From Leptospira abararensis (lineage in GTDB: Bacteria; Spirochaetota; Leptospiria; Leptospirales; Leptospiraceae): DNA of 64,000 nt. The stretch lies in contig NZ_JAFFPR010000037.1 in NCBI RefSeq assembly GCF_016918735.1, forward strand, positions 1 to 64,000, given 5' to 3'. Made by a program: the position numbers and the translations under genes. Numbering within the stretch: position 1 is the stretch's first letter; every line of letters begins with the position of its first letter. This document shows positions 30,172 to 39,927 of the stretch, one piece after another. Below the pieces are notes generated by a model. It was not told the DNA's origin. It searched no databases and saw nothing but the letters and a program-made list of their open reading frames with translations.

Positions 30172-31626
30172 TTGATACGCTCCCGTGTATTTCTTGCCCT
30201 TAGCCTTCTTTTTCTTTTTATATCCTTTATCACTTATACCTTTGTAGACTTTCGCGAGAAAGAAGACAAAGCCTATGATTTTTACCAATCGGAATCCTAT
30301 CTCAAAGTTCTTAGTCTCTATCAGGAAAAAGAAATTCCCGTTAGCGAATTAGAGCTTACCATTCTTTCCGAAACCGTTTCTCAATTAGAAAAAAAATTGA
30401 ATGAGAAAGAAACGAGTAAGGAACTCCAATCGTTTTTTCAATCACGTCCCGGAACCAAACTTGTCGAATGGGAAACCACTCGTGGCACCTACTACCATAT
30501 TGAGGATCCTTACCTTCCCAATTTAAAGAAACACGGTGAAGGTTACAAAAGAGCTCTCATCACAAAGATTACCACCCTTTCGAGACCAATTCCCAAACCA
30601 GAAGTCACAAACTTACTTCTGAAGCTCATCCTAGAAGATCCGCGCGGAATGGAAGATCGGTTTAGCCGAGCCCTGACAAACCTACTGAGTTTTCCTTTTG
30701 AACCCATTGGAGAAATTGAATCTGAATTTTTATTACAAAGTTTACATTTTTTAGTTAATACCGCAAATACCAACCTCTTTCACCAAGCAGCGATTGTACG
30801 AGGAAAAAATGTCAACCTTCGTAGTGGACCGGGTCGCGAGAATTCAGAACTGGGGAAAATCAGCGAACCGGAACAGGCAATCTGTTTAGAAGAAGATGTT
30901 GGTAAAGAAACCATTGCCGGTAGTTTGGGACATTGGAAACGTTGTTACTTTCCCAACTTACAAAAGTCTGCCTGGATCTTTTCTGGATTTTTAACCGAAG
31001 TTCCACCAAACCCCGCTCTTATCGCAGAATTCGAAAAACGGTTTAAATCTGTGGAAAATGAGATTCGCATCGACTTTGAAGGTTGGAATGGAAACCAAAT
31101 CCCGCCTACTTTTTTCGGAAACTATATTCCAAGAGATTCTCTTCGTATCTCAGGAGAAACTGGTTTTCCCATTTATGGACTTTCCAAAGAATCAAAGACC
31201 CTCCAAAGAATTTGTAAAAAACTTTCTGGGGACAAAAACTATTTTGAATTTTCCTTCCAACCCACGGACTCCGATCTCCCCATCTCCTTTCTGGAACTCC
31301 ATCTAAATTACGATAACCAGGAACACCTTGCCTACTCCTTGTCGCTGGATAAGGAATCCATTTGGGTAAATAAAAATCGATATGTCCTAGACGGCGAAAA
31401 AAGAAGAGAAAACCTGTCCTTACACATTGGATCTCGCGAAGGGGACAAATGGAACGCAAGTCTTTGGAGACGAAATACAGGACTCATTCAGTCCATTCGT
31501 TCCTTACCTATGGATGAATCTGCCCTCCAAGCAGGTCGATATTCCTGGGAAATTTGTCTCCCACTGGCGAAAGAACCAAACAGGGACAAAGTGATACTCT
31601 TTGAAATTAGAACGGGAATCCATTAG
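30172..31626 (+). CDS. Membrane-anchored protein with bacterial SH3 domain
   Basis: A 484-residue protein starting at TTG 30172 behind a GGGAG ribosome site. It has one N-terminal hydrophobic segment (about 6-25), which is a signal anchor or signal peptide. A helical region follows. A bacterial SH3 domain spans about 205-280: VRGKNVNLRSGPGRENSELG is followed by a core ending SAWIFSGFL. Such domains often bind peptidoglycan peptides. The last 200 residues are beta-rich and unrecognised. It is 21 bp after the TolC-like gene and 11 bp before fmdB, so it is likely in their operon and acts in the periplasm. Confidence 0.75.
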   Translation: MIRSRVFLALSLLFLFISFITYTFVDFREKEDKAYDFYQSESYLKVLSLYQEKEIPVSELELTILSETVSQLEKKLNEKETSKELQSFFQSRPGTKLVEWETTRGTYYHIEDPYLPNLKKHGEGYKRALITKITTLSRPIPKPEVTNLLLKLILEDPRGMEDRFSRALTNLLSFPFEPIGEIESEFLLQSLHFLVNTANTNLFHQAAIVRGKNVNLRSGPGRENSELGKISEPEQAICLEEDVGKETIAGSLGHWKRCYFPNLQKSAWIFSGFLTEVPPNPALIAEFEKRFKSVENEIRIDFEGWNGNQIPPTFFGNYIPRDSLRISGETGFPIYGLSKESKTLQRICKKLSGDKNYFEFSFQPTDSDLPISFLELHLNYDNQEHLAYSLSLDKESIWVNKNRYVLDGEKRRENLSLHIGSREGDKWNASLWRRNTGLIQSIRSLPMDESALQAGRYSWEICLPLAKEPNRDKVILFEIRTGIH

Positions 31627-31637
31627 AGGGGGAAATT

Positions 31638-31880
31638 ATGGCTACCTACGATTACCATTGTAATACATGCGGAAAAGACTTTGAACATGTCCAGTCGATG
31701 AAAGATGATGCACTCACAGAGTGCCTTTGTGGAAAAAATGGATCCGTCGAACGCCGAATTTCAGCAAGTGCAGGAATCATCTTCAAAGGATCTGGATTTT
31801 ATGTAACCGATTATAAAAAAACCGGCTCTGACTCGACTCCTTCGTCTTCTACTGGCAGCAGTGATTCAGGAACTCCTTAA
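31638..31880 (+). CDS. FmdB-family zinc-ribbon protein
   Basis: An 80-residue small protein with a CxxC...CxC zinc ribbon (Cys8, Cys11, Cys29, Cys31) and the family wording YDYHCNTCGKDFEHVQSM at the start. The middle GIIFKGSGFYVTDYKK is the standard FmdB-like end, and a Ser/Thr/Gly-rich tail follows. GAGGGGGAAA lies before the ATG. These regulators or metal proteins have no agreed function. It is next to lpxI without obvious linkage. Confidence 0.9.
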   Translation: MATYDYHCNTCGKDFEHVQSMKDDALTECLCGKNGSVERRISASAGIIFKGSGFYVTDYKKTGSDSTPSSSTGSSDSGTP

Positions 31881-31889
31881 GGTCTCTCT

Positions 31890-32756
31890 TTGGCACCCAA
31901 AGGCCGATTAGCCATTATTGCTGGTGGTGGGGAGCTTCCCCACATTGGGATGAAAGAAGCACTTCTTGCGGGTGAGGATCCTTTATTTCTTGGACTGATT
32001 GAATCAGACTTCACTCCGAGAGAACACAGTGCACGCACGATTCCCGTCCATATCACTCAAGTTGGTAAAATTCTAAAAATCATCCAAAAAGAAAAAATCA
32101 CCCGAATTTTGATGCTCGGAAAAGTGCGTAAAGACCTACTCTTCCAAAAACTAAAATTTGATCTCAAAGCTCTCGCCATCCTTGCTCGCACTATCAATCG
32201 AAATGATTACCCCATCTTTCTTGCCATCGCCGATGAGTTTGAAGCTATGGGTGTCAAAGTCATCTCTCAAAAGATCTACTTACAGTCTTTACTTCTTCCC
32301 GAAGGTCGTTACACTCCCAAAAAATTCAAACCCCAGGAGCTTAAAGATATCGACTTTGGGATGTTTTATGCCGAAAAAATGGCCGATTTAGACATCGGAC
32401 AAATGGTTGTGGTTTGTGACGAGTCAGTCATTGCCGTGGAAGCGGTCGAAGGAACCGATGAAACCATTAGACGAGGTGGTGTGTACACCAAAAAGAAAGG
32501 TGACGCTGTTGTCTGTAAAAGCCCAAAAGCCAAACAAGACAACCGTTTTGACCTACCCACCATCGGAATCCACACTTTCCAGATGATGCTTGAGAGTGGT
32601 TGCAAAACACTTTGTATTCGAGAAGGAGAAACCTTAGTAGTGGATCCAAAAGCAGCGATTGAATTTGCAACCAAACATAAGTTAAACTTTTGTGTTATAG
32701 GAAAAAGCGGAAGTAAGGTTCTTAATGGTAACCAAAAAAAAATCCCATCTACATGA
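31890..32756 (+). CDS. lpxI: UDP-2,3-diacylglucosamine pyrophosphatase LpxI
   Basis: A 288-residue enzyme (formerly DUF1009) that hydrolyses UDP-2,3-diacylglucosamine to lipid X in lipid A synthesis and replaces LpxH in many bacteria. Visible family features are LAIIAGGGELPHIG (6-19), ILMLGKVRKDLLF, the LLPEGRYTPK stretch near 135, AVEAVEGTDETIRRGG (about 180) and the FDLPTIGIHTF motif. The start is TTG 31890, and no ATG fits. The gene overlaps the start of lpxB by 32 bp, which couples consecutive steps of the pathway. The protein is cytosolic with peripheral membrane action. Confidence 0.93.
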   Translation: MAPKGRLAIIAGGGELPHIGMKEALLAGEDPLFLGLIESDFTPREHSARTIPVHITQVGKILKIIQKEKITRILMLGKVRKDLLFQKLKFDLKALAILARTINRNDYPIFLAIADEFEAMGVKVISQKIYLQSLLLPEGRYTPKKFKPQELKDIDFGMFYAEKMADLDIGQMVVVCDESVIAVEAVEGTDETIRRGGVYTKKKGDAVVCKSPKAKQDNRFDLPTIGIHTFQMMLESGCKTLCIREGETLVVDPKAAIEFATKHKLNFCVIGKSGSKVLNGNQKKIPST

Positions 32757-33936
32757 GTCAGACAAAAATATCCTAGTCATTGCCGGAGAACATTCCGGCG
32801 ATTTACTCGGAGCCGACCTTTTACAGGAGCTCACAATTCTGGAACCAGAATATAAGTTCTATGGAATTGGTGGGGAAGGAATGATTGAACACGGACTTGA
32901 TTCCATGGAAGAGTTGGAACAGCTCAGTGTGATTGGATTTTCGGAAGCCTTAAAAAAATACAGTTTTCTAAAAAAGATCTTCTATCGGGTTTTAGAAGAG
33001 ACCACACATAGACCGACTAAACTTGCGATTTTAATTGATTACCCTGGATTTAACTTACGTTTGGCGAAAGAATTAAAATTAAGAGGCATCCCAACCGTTT
33101 TTTATGTATCACCACAAATCTGGGCTTGGAAATTCAACCGCATCTATTTTATCAAAGAACAGATTGCCCTAATGCTAACCCTCTTTCGATTCGAAGAAGA
33201 AATCTATACCGAATATGGTGTGAATGCAAAATTTGTGGGCCATCCCATCACTAAAAGAATTCCAGAAAAACTAAAAAAAGAACCTGTGATCGCAGAAAAA
33301 CTTCCTGATTCCCACCATGGGTATACGGTAGGTCTGCTTCCTGGCTCAAGAAAAGGAGAGATACGTAGGCTCATTGACCCCATTCTTGGAACGGCGGCCC
33401 TTCTCCATGAGAAATGTAAATTAGAGAAAAAGAAAATTGTTTTCCTCCTTCCGAATATCAATGCAAAAGAAGAAAGTTTTTTGTTAGAAAAAATTGAAAC
33501 GCTCAAACAAATCCATCCAGACATTCAAATCCATTACCACTGGAATGCATCGCTACGAGTGATGGAAACAAGTGACCTGCTTCTCATTGCATCGGGAACC
33601 GCCACTTTGGAAGGATTGTATTTTGAAACACCGATGGTGATTCTTTATAAGGTGAGTTTGTTTACTTATCTTTTGGGATCTTTACTGATGAGGTCTAAAT
33701 TTATAGGTCTTGCCAATATCCTTTCGGGTGAGGAAGTCTGTCGTGAAATCACACAAAACGAATGCCAACCAAAGTATATTTTTCAAGAAGCATGGAAGAT
33801 TCTATCCAATACAAAACTAAAAAACAAAATCAAAGGGATTCTCAGGGATGCCAAAGAAAGGGAACTGGGAACAATGAATGCATCCAAAAAGGCTGCTAAG
33901 GAAATCCAATCACTCCTTCGATCCCTTTCTAATTAA
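32725..33936 (+). CDS. lpxB: Lipid-A-disaccharide synthase
   Basis: A 403-residue GT19 glycosyltransferase that joins lipid X to UDP-2,3-diacylglucosamine to form the beta-1,6 disaccharide core of lipid A. Hallmarks are VIAGEHSGDLLGADLL near 16-31, GIGGEGMIEHG, the membrane-associating region IDYPGFNLRLAKEL, VSPQIWAWK, LLPGSRKGEIRR and SGTATLEG. The start is ATG 32725, with AAGTAAGG before it, and it lies inside the end of lpxI. Nine A bases occur in the overlap. The last 27 bp overlap a convergent lipoprotein gene. Confidence 0.95.
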   Translation: MVTKKKSHLHESDKNILVIAGEHSGDLLGADLLQELTILEPEYKFYGIGGEGMIEHGLDSMEELEQLSVIGFSEALKKYSFLKKIFYRVLEETTHRPTKLAILIDYPGFNLRLAKELKLRGIPTVFYVSPQIWAWKFNRIYFIKEQIALMLTLFRFEEEIYTEYGVNAKFVGHPITKRIPEKLKKEPVIAEKLPDSHHGYTVGLLPGSRKGEIRRLIDPILGTAALLHEKCKLEKKKIVFLLPNINAKEESFLLEKIETLKQIHPDIQIHYHWNASLRVMETSDLLLIASGTATLEGLYFETPMVILYKVSLFTYLLGSLLMRSKFIGLANILSGEEVCREITQNECQPKYIFQEAWKILSNTKLKNKIKGILRDAKERELGTMNASKKAAKEIQSLLRSLSN

Positions 33937-34278
33937 ACGTACCACACGATTTTCCCAAGTTCCAATCCAGGACTTGGGTTTTAGATCTGAGTATAAAAAA
34001 TAACCTTTTATGGTTTCTTCATCGTTCGGGCGTAAACGAATTCCCACAGAGTCCAATTCCAAACTGAGATCTCCAGCTCCATTCCAAATTACTTTATTTT
34101 CTTCTGGTTGTATATTGAGGGAATGAGTTTTGTTCTCCCATTCTAAAATCCACTCTCCACCAAAAGCAGGTAATTTGGAAATTTCTGGTGCTATATCTGC
34201 AGGATTTTTGGTTTCTTTGCAAAGGGAAAAAACAAAAAGTAAAACAAGGAAACTAACAGAAACTATTTGATGACGCAT
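33910..34278 (-). CDS. Small predicted lipoprotein
   Basis: A 122-residue protein with a typical signal peptide ending at FSLC (Cys20) and then a lysine/proline-rich linker. The mature part is beta-rich (GEWILEWENKTHSLNI, then DLSLELDSVGIRL) and resembles a small lipocalin- or META-like beta sandwich, but I recognise no family. It overlaps the AsmA-like gene upstream by 16 bp and the convergent lpxB gene by 27 bp. It is the last gene of the minus-strand group that begins with the helicase. It is probably an envelope component, with unknown function. Confidence 0.7.
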   Translation of the reverse strand: MRHQIVSVSFLVLLFVFSLCKETKNPADIAPEISKLPAFGGEWILEWENKTHSLNIQPEENKVIWNGAGDLSLELDSVGIRLRPNDEETIKGYFLYSDLKPKSWIGTWENRVVRLIRKGSKE

Positions 34279-36446
34279 TTATTTTCCTCTTCAGTAAAAC
34301 TAAAACTTCCTCTGGATTCCCCAACGAGCCCATAAGTCGTAAAGGCATAGTTCCCATTTTTGTTATTTCCATAACCCTTTAAGTCTAAAGACTCACTAGA
34401 AACTACTAAATTAGAAATATAATCCATATCTGAATAACGACTCAAATCAAATTCCAATTGAAAAGGTTTTCTTAATGGTCCCAAATCCATTTCTAATTTA
34501 GAAACCAGATCTGCCTCCTTAAAGTTCACTCCAAATAGTTTGAGTGAATACGATGTACGGGCATCTTTATGAAGGCTATAATAATCACTCCCAATGCTAT
34601 TGAAACTATAATCCAAACTGACATGAGTAGGTTTTAAATCTGAGCCACAAAAATTCATCCAGGGATCTGACCAGGGATATTCATTTAAAATAAGGCTAAA
34701 ACCAAAGTTAGGTGTTTTACTAGCAAAATAGGAAATCATTGAAATTTTGGAATTGGATGTTCCTAAATTCAAATTTAGATTCATCCGCCCCTCTTTGACT
34801 AAAAAGTTTCCCTTTGACTCCCCAAGAGATTTGGATCCACTAAAAGGGTAATAATTGGCAATTTGAATTCCGAAATCCAGATTCATAGATTCTAAAAAGT
34901 ATTTATAAATTTTAGTTTGGTAAAAATATTCTTCTGGAATTAATTTCTCTTGGCGTTCCCGAATTTCTTCTAAAGTTTCCTTTTTCCAATCCTCATACAA
35001 AGGTTTCCAATCACTTCCATTTAAGTCTGGTGTTTGGAAATTGAGTTTGGTTTTGGAACTCATTGGATAATAATAAGAACCATCTGCTTTTTTCGACCGC
35101 CCCCAAACACTTGCCCCAGATCCTAAGATATGGGAAGGTTTTCCAAAAAGCATAGAGTCAATATTGAGACTCCATTCATTCCCTTCCAAAAGTTTTAAGG
35201 AAAGATTCCCCTTTTCCAATTGGATGAGGCTCGAATCCCATTGGATTTCTGTCCCGACAAGTTCACCGTGAAGTTGGAACCATTTGTTTCTATCGCCAGT
35301 TTCGGAAAGGGCAATATTCCCTTTTAACGAACCAGACAAAGGAAGATTAAAATTACCCGAGAGATCGGAAATCCGTTCTGCAATGTTCTCTAAGGATTCA
35401 ATCTGAAATTCAAAATTTCTTTCCAGAAGAGGTTCTTTAATGGTTTCCGTTTTCACCAAAGTTTTGATTCGAAAGTCAGTTCCCAAAAATTCTCTTTCCT
35501 CCTTTTTCGGAGTAAAAAGAAATACTTCTCGGAACCTAAATCCATCTAGAATATAATTCTCAAAAAACGGGATAGGAATGAATGAATTTTCAAACTCAAC
35601 ATCACCACTCGCTGTAAATCCAGAGACCGAATCACGAACTACCTTCCCTTCTCCCGAAAGAACCGCAGAATGTACATTAGAACCGAATAGATAATTGGTA
35701 AGAATGATGGCTTCTTCCGATGGGTAGTTTTTCCATTTAAACTCAAACTGGAACTCTTCCAAATTCGTTTCGGAGAATTCTCCCTCACCTTTGATCCGGG
35801 TTGTATTGGGAATCCAATACCAACCGTTGTTATACGAGAGATATAATTTTTTACTTTTGCGTTTTAAAACAATATCCCAGCCCTCTTTCCAATCTACTAA
35901 AGTAGAATCGTTTTGTTTGACGGTGAGTCTTGCATCATGAAATCGAATGTCTTTTAATTTACTCTTTTGTGCATATTGAATGAGTTGGTCTCGTAAACTA
36001 ACATTTTCGTTCAAAACCAAATGTGGACTATAAAAATCGATTTGTTCCACTGTTGGGGAATCTTTAAAATAACTGGAGAGTCGGAAGGTGACTTTTTTTA
36101 CCTTCAACATATGGTCGTTAAAAGAGAAGTCCTCTTCATTGGAAACCACCAAGTCTTCAATGATAAGACCTTCTCGGAGCGAGAAGTCAAGGACACCGAT
36201 GTCGACCGCTTTTCCGAGTTCCTTGTTGATTGTATAGGAGACCACTTTTCTAAGTTGTACTAAGGGGATACGGTAGTTCCGAAGATAGAATTCCAATCCA
36301 TAATAACAAAGGAGAAAGCAGAAAAAGATGAGACTAAGGGCCAAAAAGGAAAATAGAATCCGCTTGTTTTCGCGGATTCTATCGAACATTTGAGAAAAAA
36401 ATGACCTATAGGCAAATAGGCGCTTTAGAGAAAAGATCCGTTCCAA
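34263..36446 (-). CDS. AsmA-like large inner-membrane protein
   Basis: A 727-residue protein with a single N-terminal transmembrane helix (about 30-52, SFLALSLIFFCFLLCYYGL), a small cytosolic head and a long periplasmic beta-rich body. The segment after the helix (LDFSLREGLIIEDLVVSNE, KVKKVTFRLSS) has the signature layout of AsmA/YhdP/TamB-like proteins, which form beta-taco grooves that help move phospholipids between the membranes. That function belongs to the known family members and is inferred here. It is 6 bp downstream of a TPR lipoprotein gene and overlaps the small lipoprotein gene that follows. Confidence 0.72.
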   Translation of the reverse strand: MERIFSLKRLFAYRSFFSQMFDRIRENKRILFSFLALSLIFFCFLLCYYGLEFYLRNYRIPLVQLRKVVSYTINKELGKAVDIGVLDFSLREGLIIEDLVVSNEEDFSFNDHMLKVKKVTFRLSSYFKDSPTVEQIDFYSPHLVLNENVSLRDQLIQYAQKSKLKDIRFHDARLTVKQNDSTLVDWKEGWDIVLKRKSKKLYLSYNNGWYWIPNTTRIKGEGEFSETNLEEFQFEFKWKNYPSEEAIILTNYLFGSNVHSAVLSGEGKVVRDSVSGFTASGDVEFENSFIPIPFFENYILDGFRFREVFLFTPKKEEREFLGTDFRIKTLVKTETIKEPLLERNFEFQIESLENIAERISDLSGNFNLPLSGSLKGNIALSETGDRNKWFQLHGELVGTEIQWDSSLIQLEKGNLSLKLLEGNEWSLNIDSMLFGKPSHILGSGASVWGRSKKADGSYYYPMSSKTKLNFQTPDLNGSDWKPLYEDWKKETLEEIRERQEKLIPEEYFYQTKIYKYFLESMNLDFGIQIANYYPFSGSKSLGESKGNFLVKEGRMNLNLNLGTSNSKISMISYFASKTPNFGFSLILNEYPWSDPWMNFCGSDLKPTHVSLDYSFNSIGSDYYSLHKDARTSYSLKLFGVNFKEADLVSKLEMDLGPLRKPFQLEFDLSRYSDMDYISNLVVSSESLDLKGYGNNKNGNYAFTTYGLVGESRGSFSFTEEENKCVIK

Positions 36447-36452
36447 AAGAAC

Positions 36453-37145
36453 TTAGAGTTTGCCCTCCGGCTGCAACACTTCCAAACACTCTTTCTGAAT
36501 GGACTTCAGAGTTTCGTTATTGGGAAATTCTTCCAATCCTAAATTGGCAACTTGCAAACCTTTTTGGTAAAATCCTGTATTCTTATATTCAAAACCCATT
36601 TTTAAATAGGTCTTCGCTGCGGTTTCATAATAAAATTCGTCTTTCTTTTGGTTCCCTTTGGTATAAGTCTTAGTTAGGGTAGCAAGGGCAGGATAATATT
36701 CACGCTCTGCAACAAGGGACTGAACCACTAGTTTTTTTCGTTCCATCAGGTTAGTGTTTTTGTCCAATCTTTCTGATTGGTTTAGAAACTGAATGGCTTT
36801 AGAATATTCGTTTTTTCCCACATAGGCTTTTCCCATAGTGAGATTCCACTCAGAAAGTTGAACCGGGTTGGACTTAGCCTGATTCACTAGGTTGAGTGTA
36901 GAGATAGATTCATCGTATTTTCCAAGATCGAGTAAAAGTTTTCCTTTTCGGATGACTAGTTTGTCTCGGGATTCGTCAGATAGAGAAGAGGATTTGAGAT
37001 CAGCATCGATAGATTCGATTTGGGCCAAATGAGACCCGGTATTTACTTTGGAAACTCCGGTACGAAGGGTTCCTTGATTTGATGCACAATTTTCAAATGC
37101 CACTACCAACGCCAAAATGAGGGTTAGTGGGAGAATCGATTTCAT
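36453..37145 (-). CDS. TPR-containing lipoprotein
   Basis: A 230-residue protein with a signal sequence and a loose spirochaetal lipobox ending FENC (Cys20). The mature region holds about four tetratricopeptide repeats, such as GKLLLDLGKYDESISTLNLV, MGKAYVGKNEYSKAIQFL and AKTYLKMGFEYKNTGFYQKG, so it is likely a protein-interaction scaffold in the envelope. Its ATG shares a base with the stop of the helicase gene (TAATG), so it is translated downstream of it. The pairing with the AsmA-like gene is probably functional, while linkage to the helicase may be only operon order. Confidence 0.78.
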   Translation of the reverse strand: MKSILPLTLILALVVAFENCASNQGTLRTGVSKVNTGSHLAQIESIDADLKSSSLSDESRDKLVIRKGKLLLDLGKYDESISTLNLVNQAKSNPVQLSEWNLTMGKAYVGKNEYSKAIQFLNQSERLDKNTNLMERKKLVVQSLVAEREYYPALATLTKTYTKGNQKKDEFYYETAAKTYLKMGFEYKNTGFYQKGLQVANLGLEEFPNNETLKSIQKECLEVLQPEGKL

Positions 37146-39181
37146 TAGCCTACCTTTAGTTTGTCTAATTCCTCTAAGAAATTCTTAGTTTCTGTGTCTC
37201 TATCCTTCGTTTCCATTGGGAAAAAAAGAACAGCGTCCTGAGACAGCTCATTTAAAAACCGAGAGGGGGCACTCTCGATTTGCTCCCCAAATTTGCGTCT
37301 TGTACGAGCCGAAGTCAAGTACAATTTTCGCCTTGGGCGAGTCATACCCACGTAGAGAAGGCGTCTTTCTTCATCGACCACTTCCCCTTCTTCTTCTATA
37401 ACACGTGAGTTCGGTAAAATTCCCTCTTCTAGGCCCACTAAAAAAACTAAATCGTATTCGAGTCCCTTCGACTGGTGCATGGTGAGAAGTTGGACCCGCC
37501 GGTCTTCCTCATCCTCTTTCGGTTCGTCTTCCATCAGGAGGACAAGCCTTTGGAGGAAGTCAAAGATGGTGGCTTTGCCCTCTCGACCCTCTTCTTCTTC
37601 AAAAAAGGACAACATATTCACAAGTTCACTCAAATTGTAGATCCGAGCTTTGACCACCTTCTCCTCGGTTTCTTCCATGGAGATTTCTCTCTCGAATCCG
37701 ATTTGGGTGATCATTTCCCGAAGCACTGGTGCCATCTTAGGTGACATAGAAAACTTCTTTTTAAAAGCATCCACAAGTTCTACGAACTGATAGATTTCTT
37801 GTCTGACCTTAGCTTTCACTTCGGACAAATAGTCAGGGCTCTCAATCATTTTATGAAAGATTTCGTATAAAGATAGTTTGTGGGTAAAGGCCTCTTCTTG
37901 GAGTTTCTGCATAGTGCCCGGGCCTATCCCTCGTTTGGGATAGTTGATAATGCGAAGGAGGGAATAATCATCCTTAGGATTGGCCACGTAACGTAAATAG
38001 GAGATACAATCCCGAATTTCTTTCCGATCAAAGAAATTATAACCACCTACCACTTTGTATGGGATACTTCGATTCCGAAGTTCTTCTTCAAAGGGACGAG
38101 ATTGGAAGTTTGTCCGAAATAGGATGGCGATTTCTTTTCCCTTAAATTCATTTTTAATGAGTAAGGTTTGGATCCTTCCTGCGACAAAAATGGCTTCTTC
38201 TCTTTCATCGGCGGTTTCATAGTATTCTACTCGTTCGGCGGAAGGGATACGGCTATAGAGAGTTTTTTCCTTTCGGCCAATGTTGTGTTGGATGAGAGAG
38301 TTTGCCGCTTGGATGATAAGAGAAGTAGAACGATAGTTTTCGAGAAGCCTCACCACTTTCGCGTGAGGGAATTCTCTTTCGAAGTTGAGAATGAGTTGTA
38401 CATTCGAACCGCGAAAAGCATAGATACTTTGGTCGTCGTCGCCTACCACACAAAGATTATCACTTTTTCCCCGAAATAAAGACAAAAACTCATATTGGAG
38501 TTGGTTTGTATCTTGGAATTCATCCACAAGGAAATATTCATGTTTTCTTTGGTAAAAAGCCGCGATTTCTGGAAACTCAGCGAGCAGGCGCTTGGGGAGT
38601 AAAATTAAATCATCAAAGTCAATGGCATTTTTTTCTTTTAGGCCCTCTTCATACATAGAAAAAACTTCTGCTGCCACTAAATCAAATTCACCTGTTTGGC
38701 CATTGTCTGCCGGATGGACTTGTGTGTTTTTTGCATAAGAGATACGCCTAAGGATTTCTTTGGGAGGAACTTTTTTTGGATCCAGCCGTTTGGATTTTAA
38801 AAGGTCGGAAACAAAGGCTTCCTGGTCGGTTCCATTAAAAAGTAAAAAGGTTTCGTTATATCCAAGTTTAGTAATATGTTCTTTTAGGATTTTTAAACCT
38901 AACGAATGAAAGGTGGAAAGAGTGATTCCTTTGAGTTTTTCTCTTGGAACCATCTTACGAAGCCTTTCGGCCATTTCTTTGGCGCTTTTGTTTGTGAAGG
39001 AAAGGGCCACAATTTTACTGGCAGGGATTTTAACCCCTTCGACCATATGGGCGATGCGGTTCGTGATGACCCGAGTTTTTCCCGATCCCGCACCTGCGAA
39101 AACAAGAAGGGGACCTTGGATGGTGGAAACTGCTTCCATTTGCGCCGCATTTAATTTCATAAGGAGACCGGTAAGGGACAT
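37145..39181 (-). CDS. UvrD/PcrA/Rep-family ATP-dependent DNA helicase
   Basis: A 678-residue superfamily 1A 3'-5' helicase. Motif Q is LNAAQMEAV (10-18), Walker A is GAGSGKTRVITN (30-41), motif Ia is ALSFTNKSAKEM, motif II is LVDEFQDTNQ, motif III is VVGDDDQSIYAFRGS, motif IV is LLENYRS, motif V is TMHQSKGLEYDLVFLVG and motif VI is EERRLLYVGMTR. The length is near PcrA and Rep. The likely role is replication restart or nucleotide-excision repair. Met8 (MKLNAAQ) is an alternative start, since neither start has a clear ribosome site. Confidence 0.94.
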   Translation of the reverse strand: MSLTGLLMKLNAAQMEAVSTIQGPLLVFAGAGSGKTRVITNRIAHMVEGVKIPASKIVALSFTNKSAKEMAERLRKMVPREKLKGITLSTFHSLGLKILKEHITKLGYNETFLLFNGTDQEAFVSDLLKSKRLDPKKVPPKEILRRISYAKNTQVHPADNGQTGEFDLVAAEVFSMYEEGLKEKNAIDFDDLILLPKRLLAEFPEIAAFYQRKHEYFLVDEFQDTNQLQYEFLSLFRGKSDNLCVVGDDDQSIYAFRGSNVQLILNFEREFPHAKVVRLLENYRSTSLIIQAANSLIQHNIGRKEKTLYSRIPSAERVEYYETADEREEAIFVAGRIQTLLIKNEFKGKEIAILFRTNFQSRPFEEELRNRSIPYKVVGGYNFFDRKEIRDCISYLRYVANPKDDYSLLRIINYPKRGIGPGTMQKLQEEAFTHKLSLYEIFHKMIESPDYLSEVKAKVRQEIYQFVELVDAFKKKFSMSPKMAPVLREMITQIGFEREISMEETEEKVVKARIYNLSELVNMLSFFEEEEGREGKATIFDFLQRLVLLMEDEPKEDEEDRRVQLLTMHQSKGLEYDLVFLVGLEEGILPNSRVIEEEGEVVDEERRLLYVGMTRPRRKLYLTSARTRRKFGEQIESAPSRFLNELSQDAVLFFPMETKDRDTETKNFLEELDKLKVG

Positions 39182-39225
39182 AATCCAAAGAAATCCGATC
39201 TGGTCGAGTGAAAAACGGCTGTTCT

Positions 39226-39825
39226 TTATTGCTTAGGAGCAGTTTCCTTCCAGGATTTGTTTTGACCGTGGAAGTTTAAAAACCCAGCAAAAACCGGGTC
39301 CTCTTCCACAGGCAAAACCGATCGAAACCGAATCCAATCGAGAGTGGTAAATAAGGAAATTTCAGAAAGACCCACTTTTCCATCGGTAAAGAAAAAATAA
39401 CCATTTAACTCGCGTTTGATATAATCCAAAATAGAGCTAATTCTTAGGGCATTTTTAGTTAAGTAAGGAGCCGCATCGGGTTTGATCCCTTCTTTGTTTA
39501 AGTAAAAGATGAGAATGGCATTGTCAAGAGCCTGGTCAATGGCCGTCTGTAAATTAGCTTCGCGGTAATGATGAGGACCTGCTTTGGGTCTAAAATTTCC
39601 GAACCCTTTGGTTTCAAAAAGATAGTCAATGATGGTATGGCTATCCCAAATTTTCACATCGTCTATCTCGGCATAAGGAACTTTCCAAAGTGGATTTTTG
39701 TCCCGAAGTTCCTTTTGACCGGCCTCGGTCATTGTATCCACCATGGTAAAGGGAATCCCCAATTCCAAACAGAGAAAACGAATTCTTCTTACAAATGGAG
39801 AAGTGATGCTACCATATAATTTCAT
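39226..39825 (-). CDS. Glutathione S-transferase family protein
   Basis: A 199-residue protein with an N-terminal thioredoxin-like fold (LYGSITSPFVRRIRFLC at 3-19, PLWKVPYAEIDD with the cis-Pro near 50, and WDSHTIIDYL with the glutathione-contacting Asp-Ser) and an all-helical C-terminal domain. It is typical of bacterial GSTs, which act in stress response or detoxification. Whether this organism makes glutathione cannot be read here. The gene is divergent from a Nudix hydrolase gene across 102 bp, in which TATAAT (39872-39877) is visible without a matching upstream box. Confidence 0.85.
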   Translation of the reverse strand: MKLYGSITSPFVRRIRFLCLELGIPFTMVDTMTEAGQKELRDKNPLWKVPYAEIDDVKIWDSHTIIDYLFETKGFGNFRPKAGPHHYREANLQTAIDQALDNAILIFYLNKEGIKPDAAPYLTKNALRISSILDYIKRELNGYFFFTDGKVGLSEISLFTTLDWIRFRSVLPVEEDPVFAGFLNFHGQNKSWKETAPKQ

Positions 39826-39927
39826 ATGTAGATAGTTTCATCCTGCTTCCATCCTTCAAGAGTAAGATTTTTATAATTCTAAAAAAGAGGGAAAATCTCT
39901 ATACAATTCTCGGATTGGGAAATTCCT

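Noticed and set aside
39872..39877. TATAAT in the GST-Nudix gap as a promoter
   Set aside because: There is no -35-like hexamer at a usable distance on either strand.
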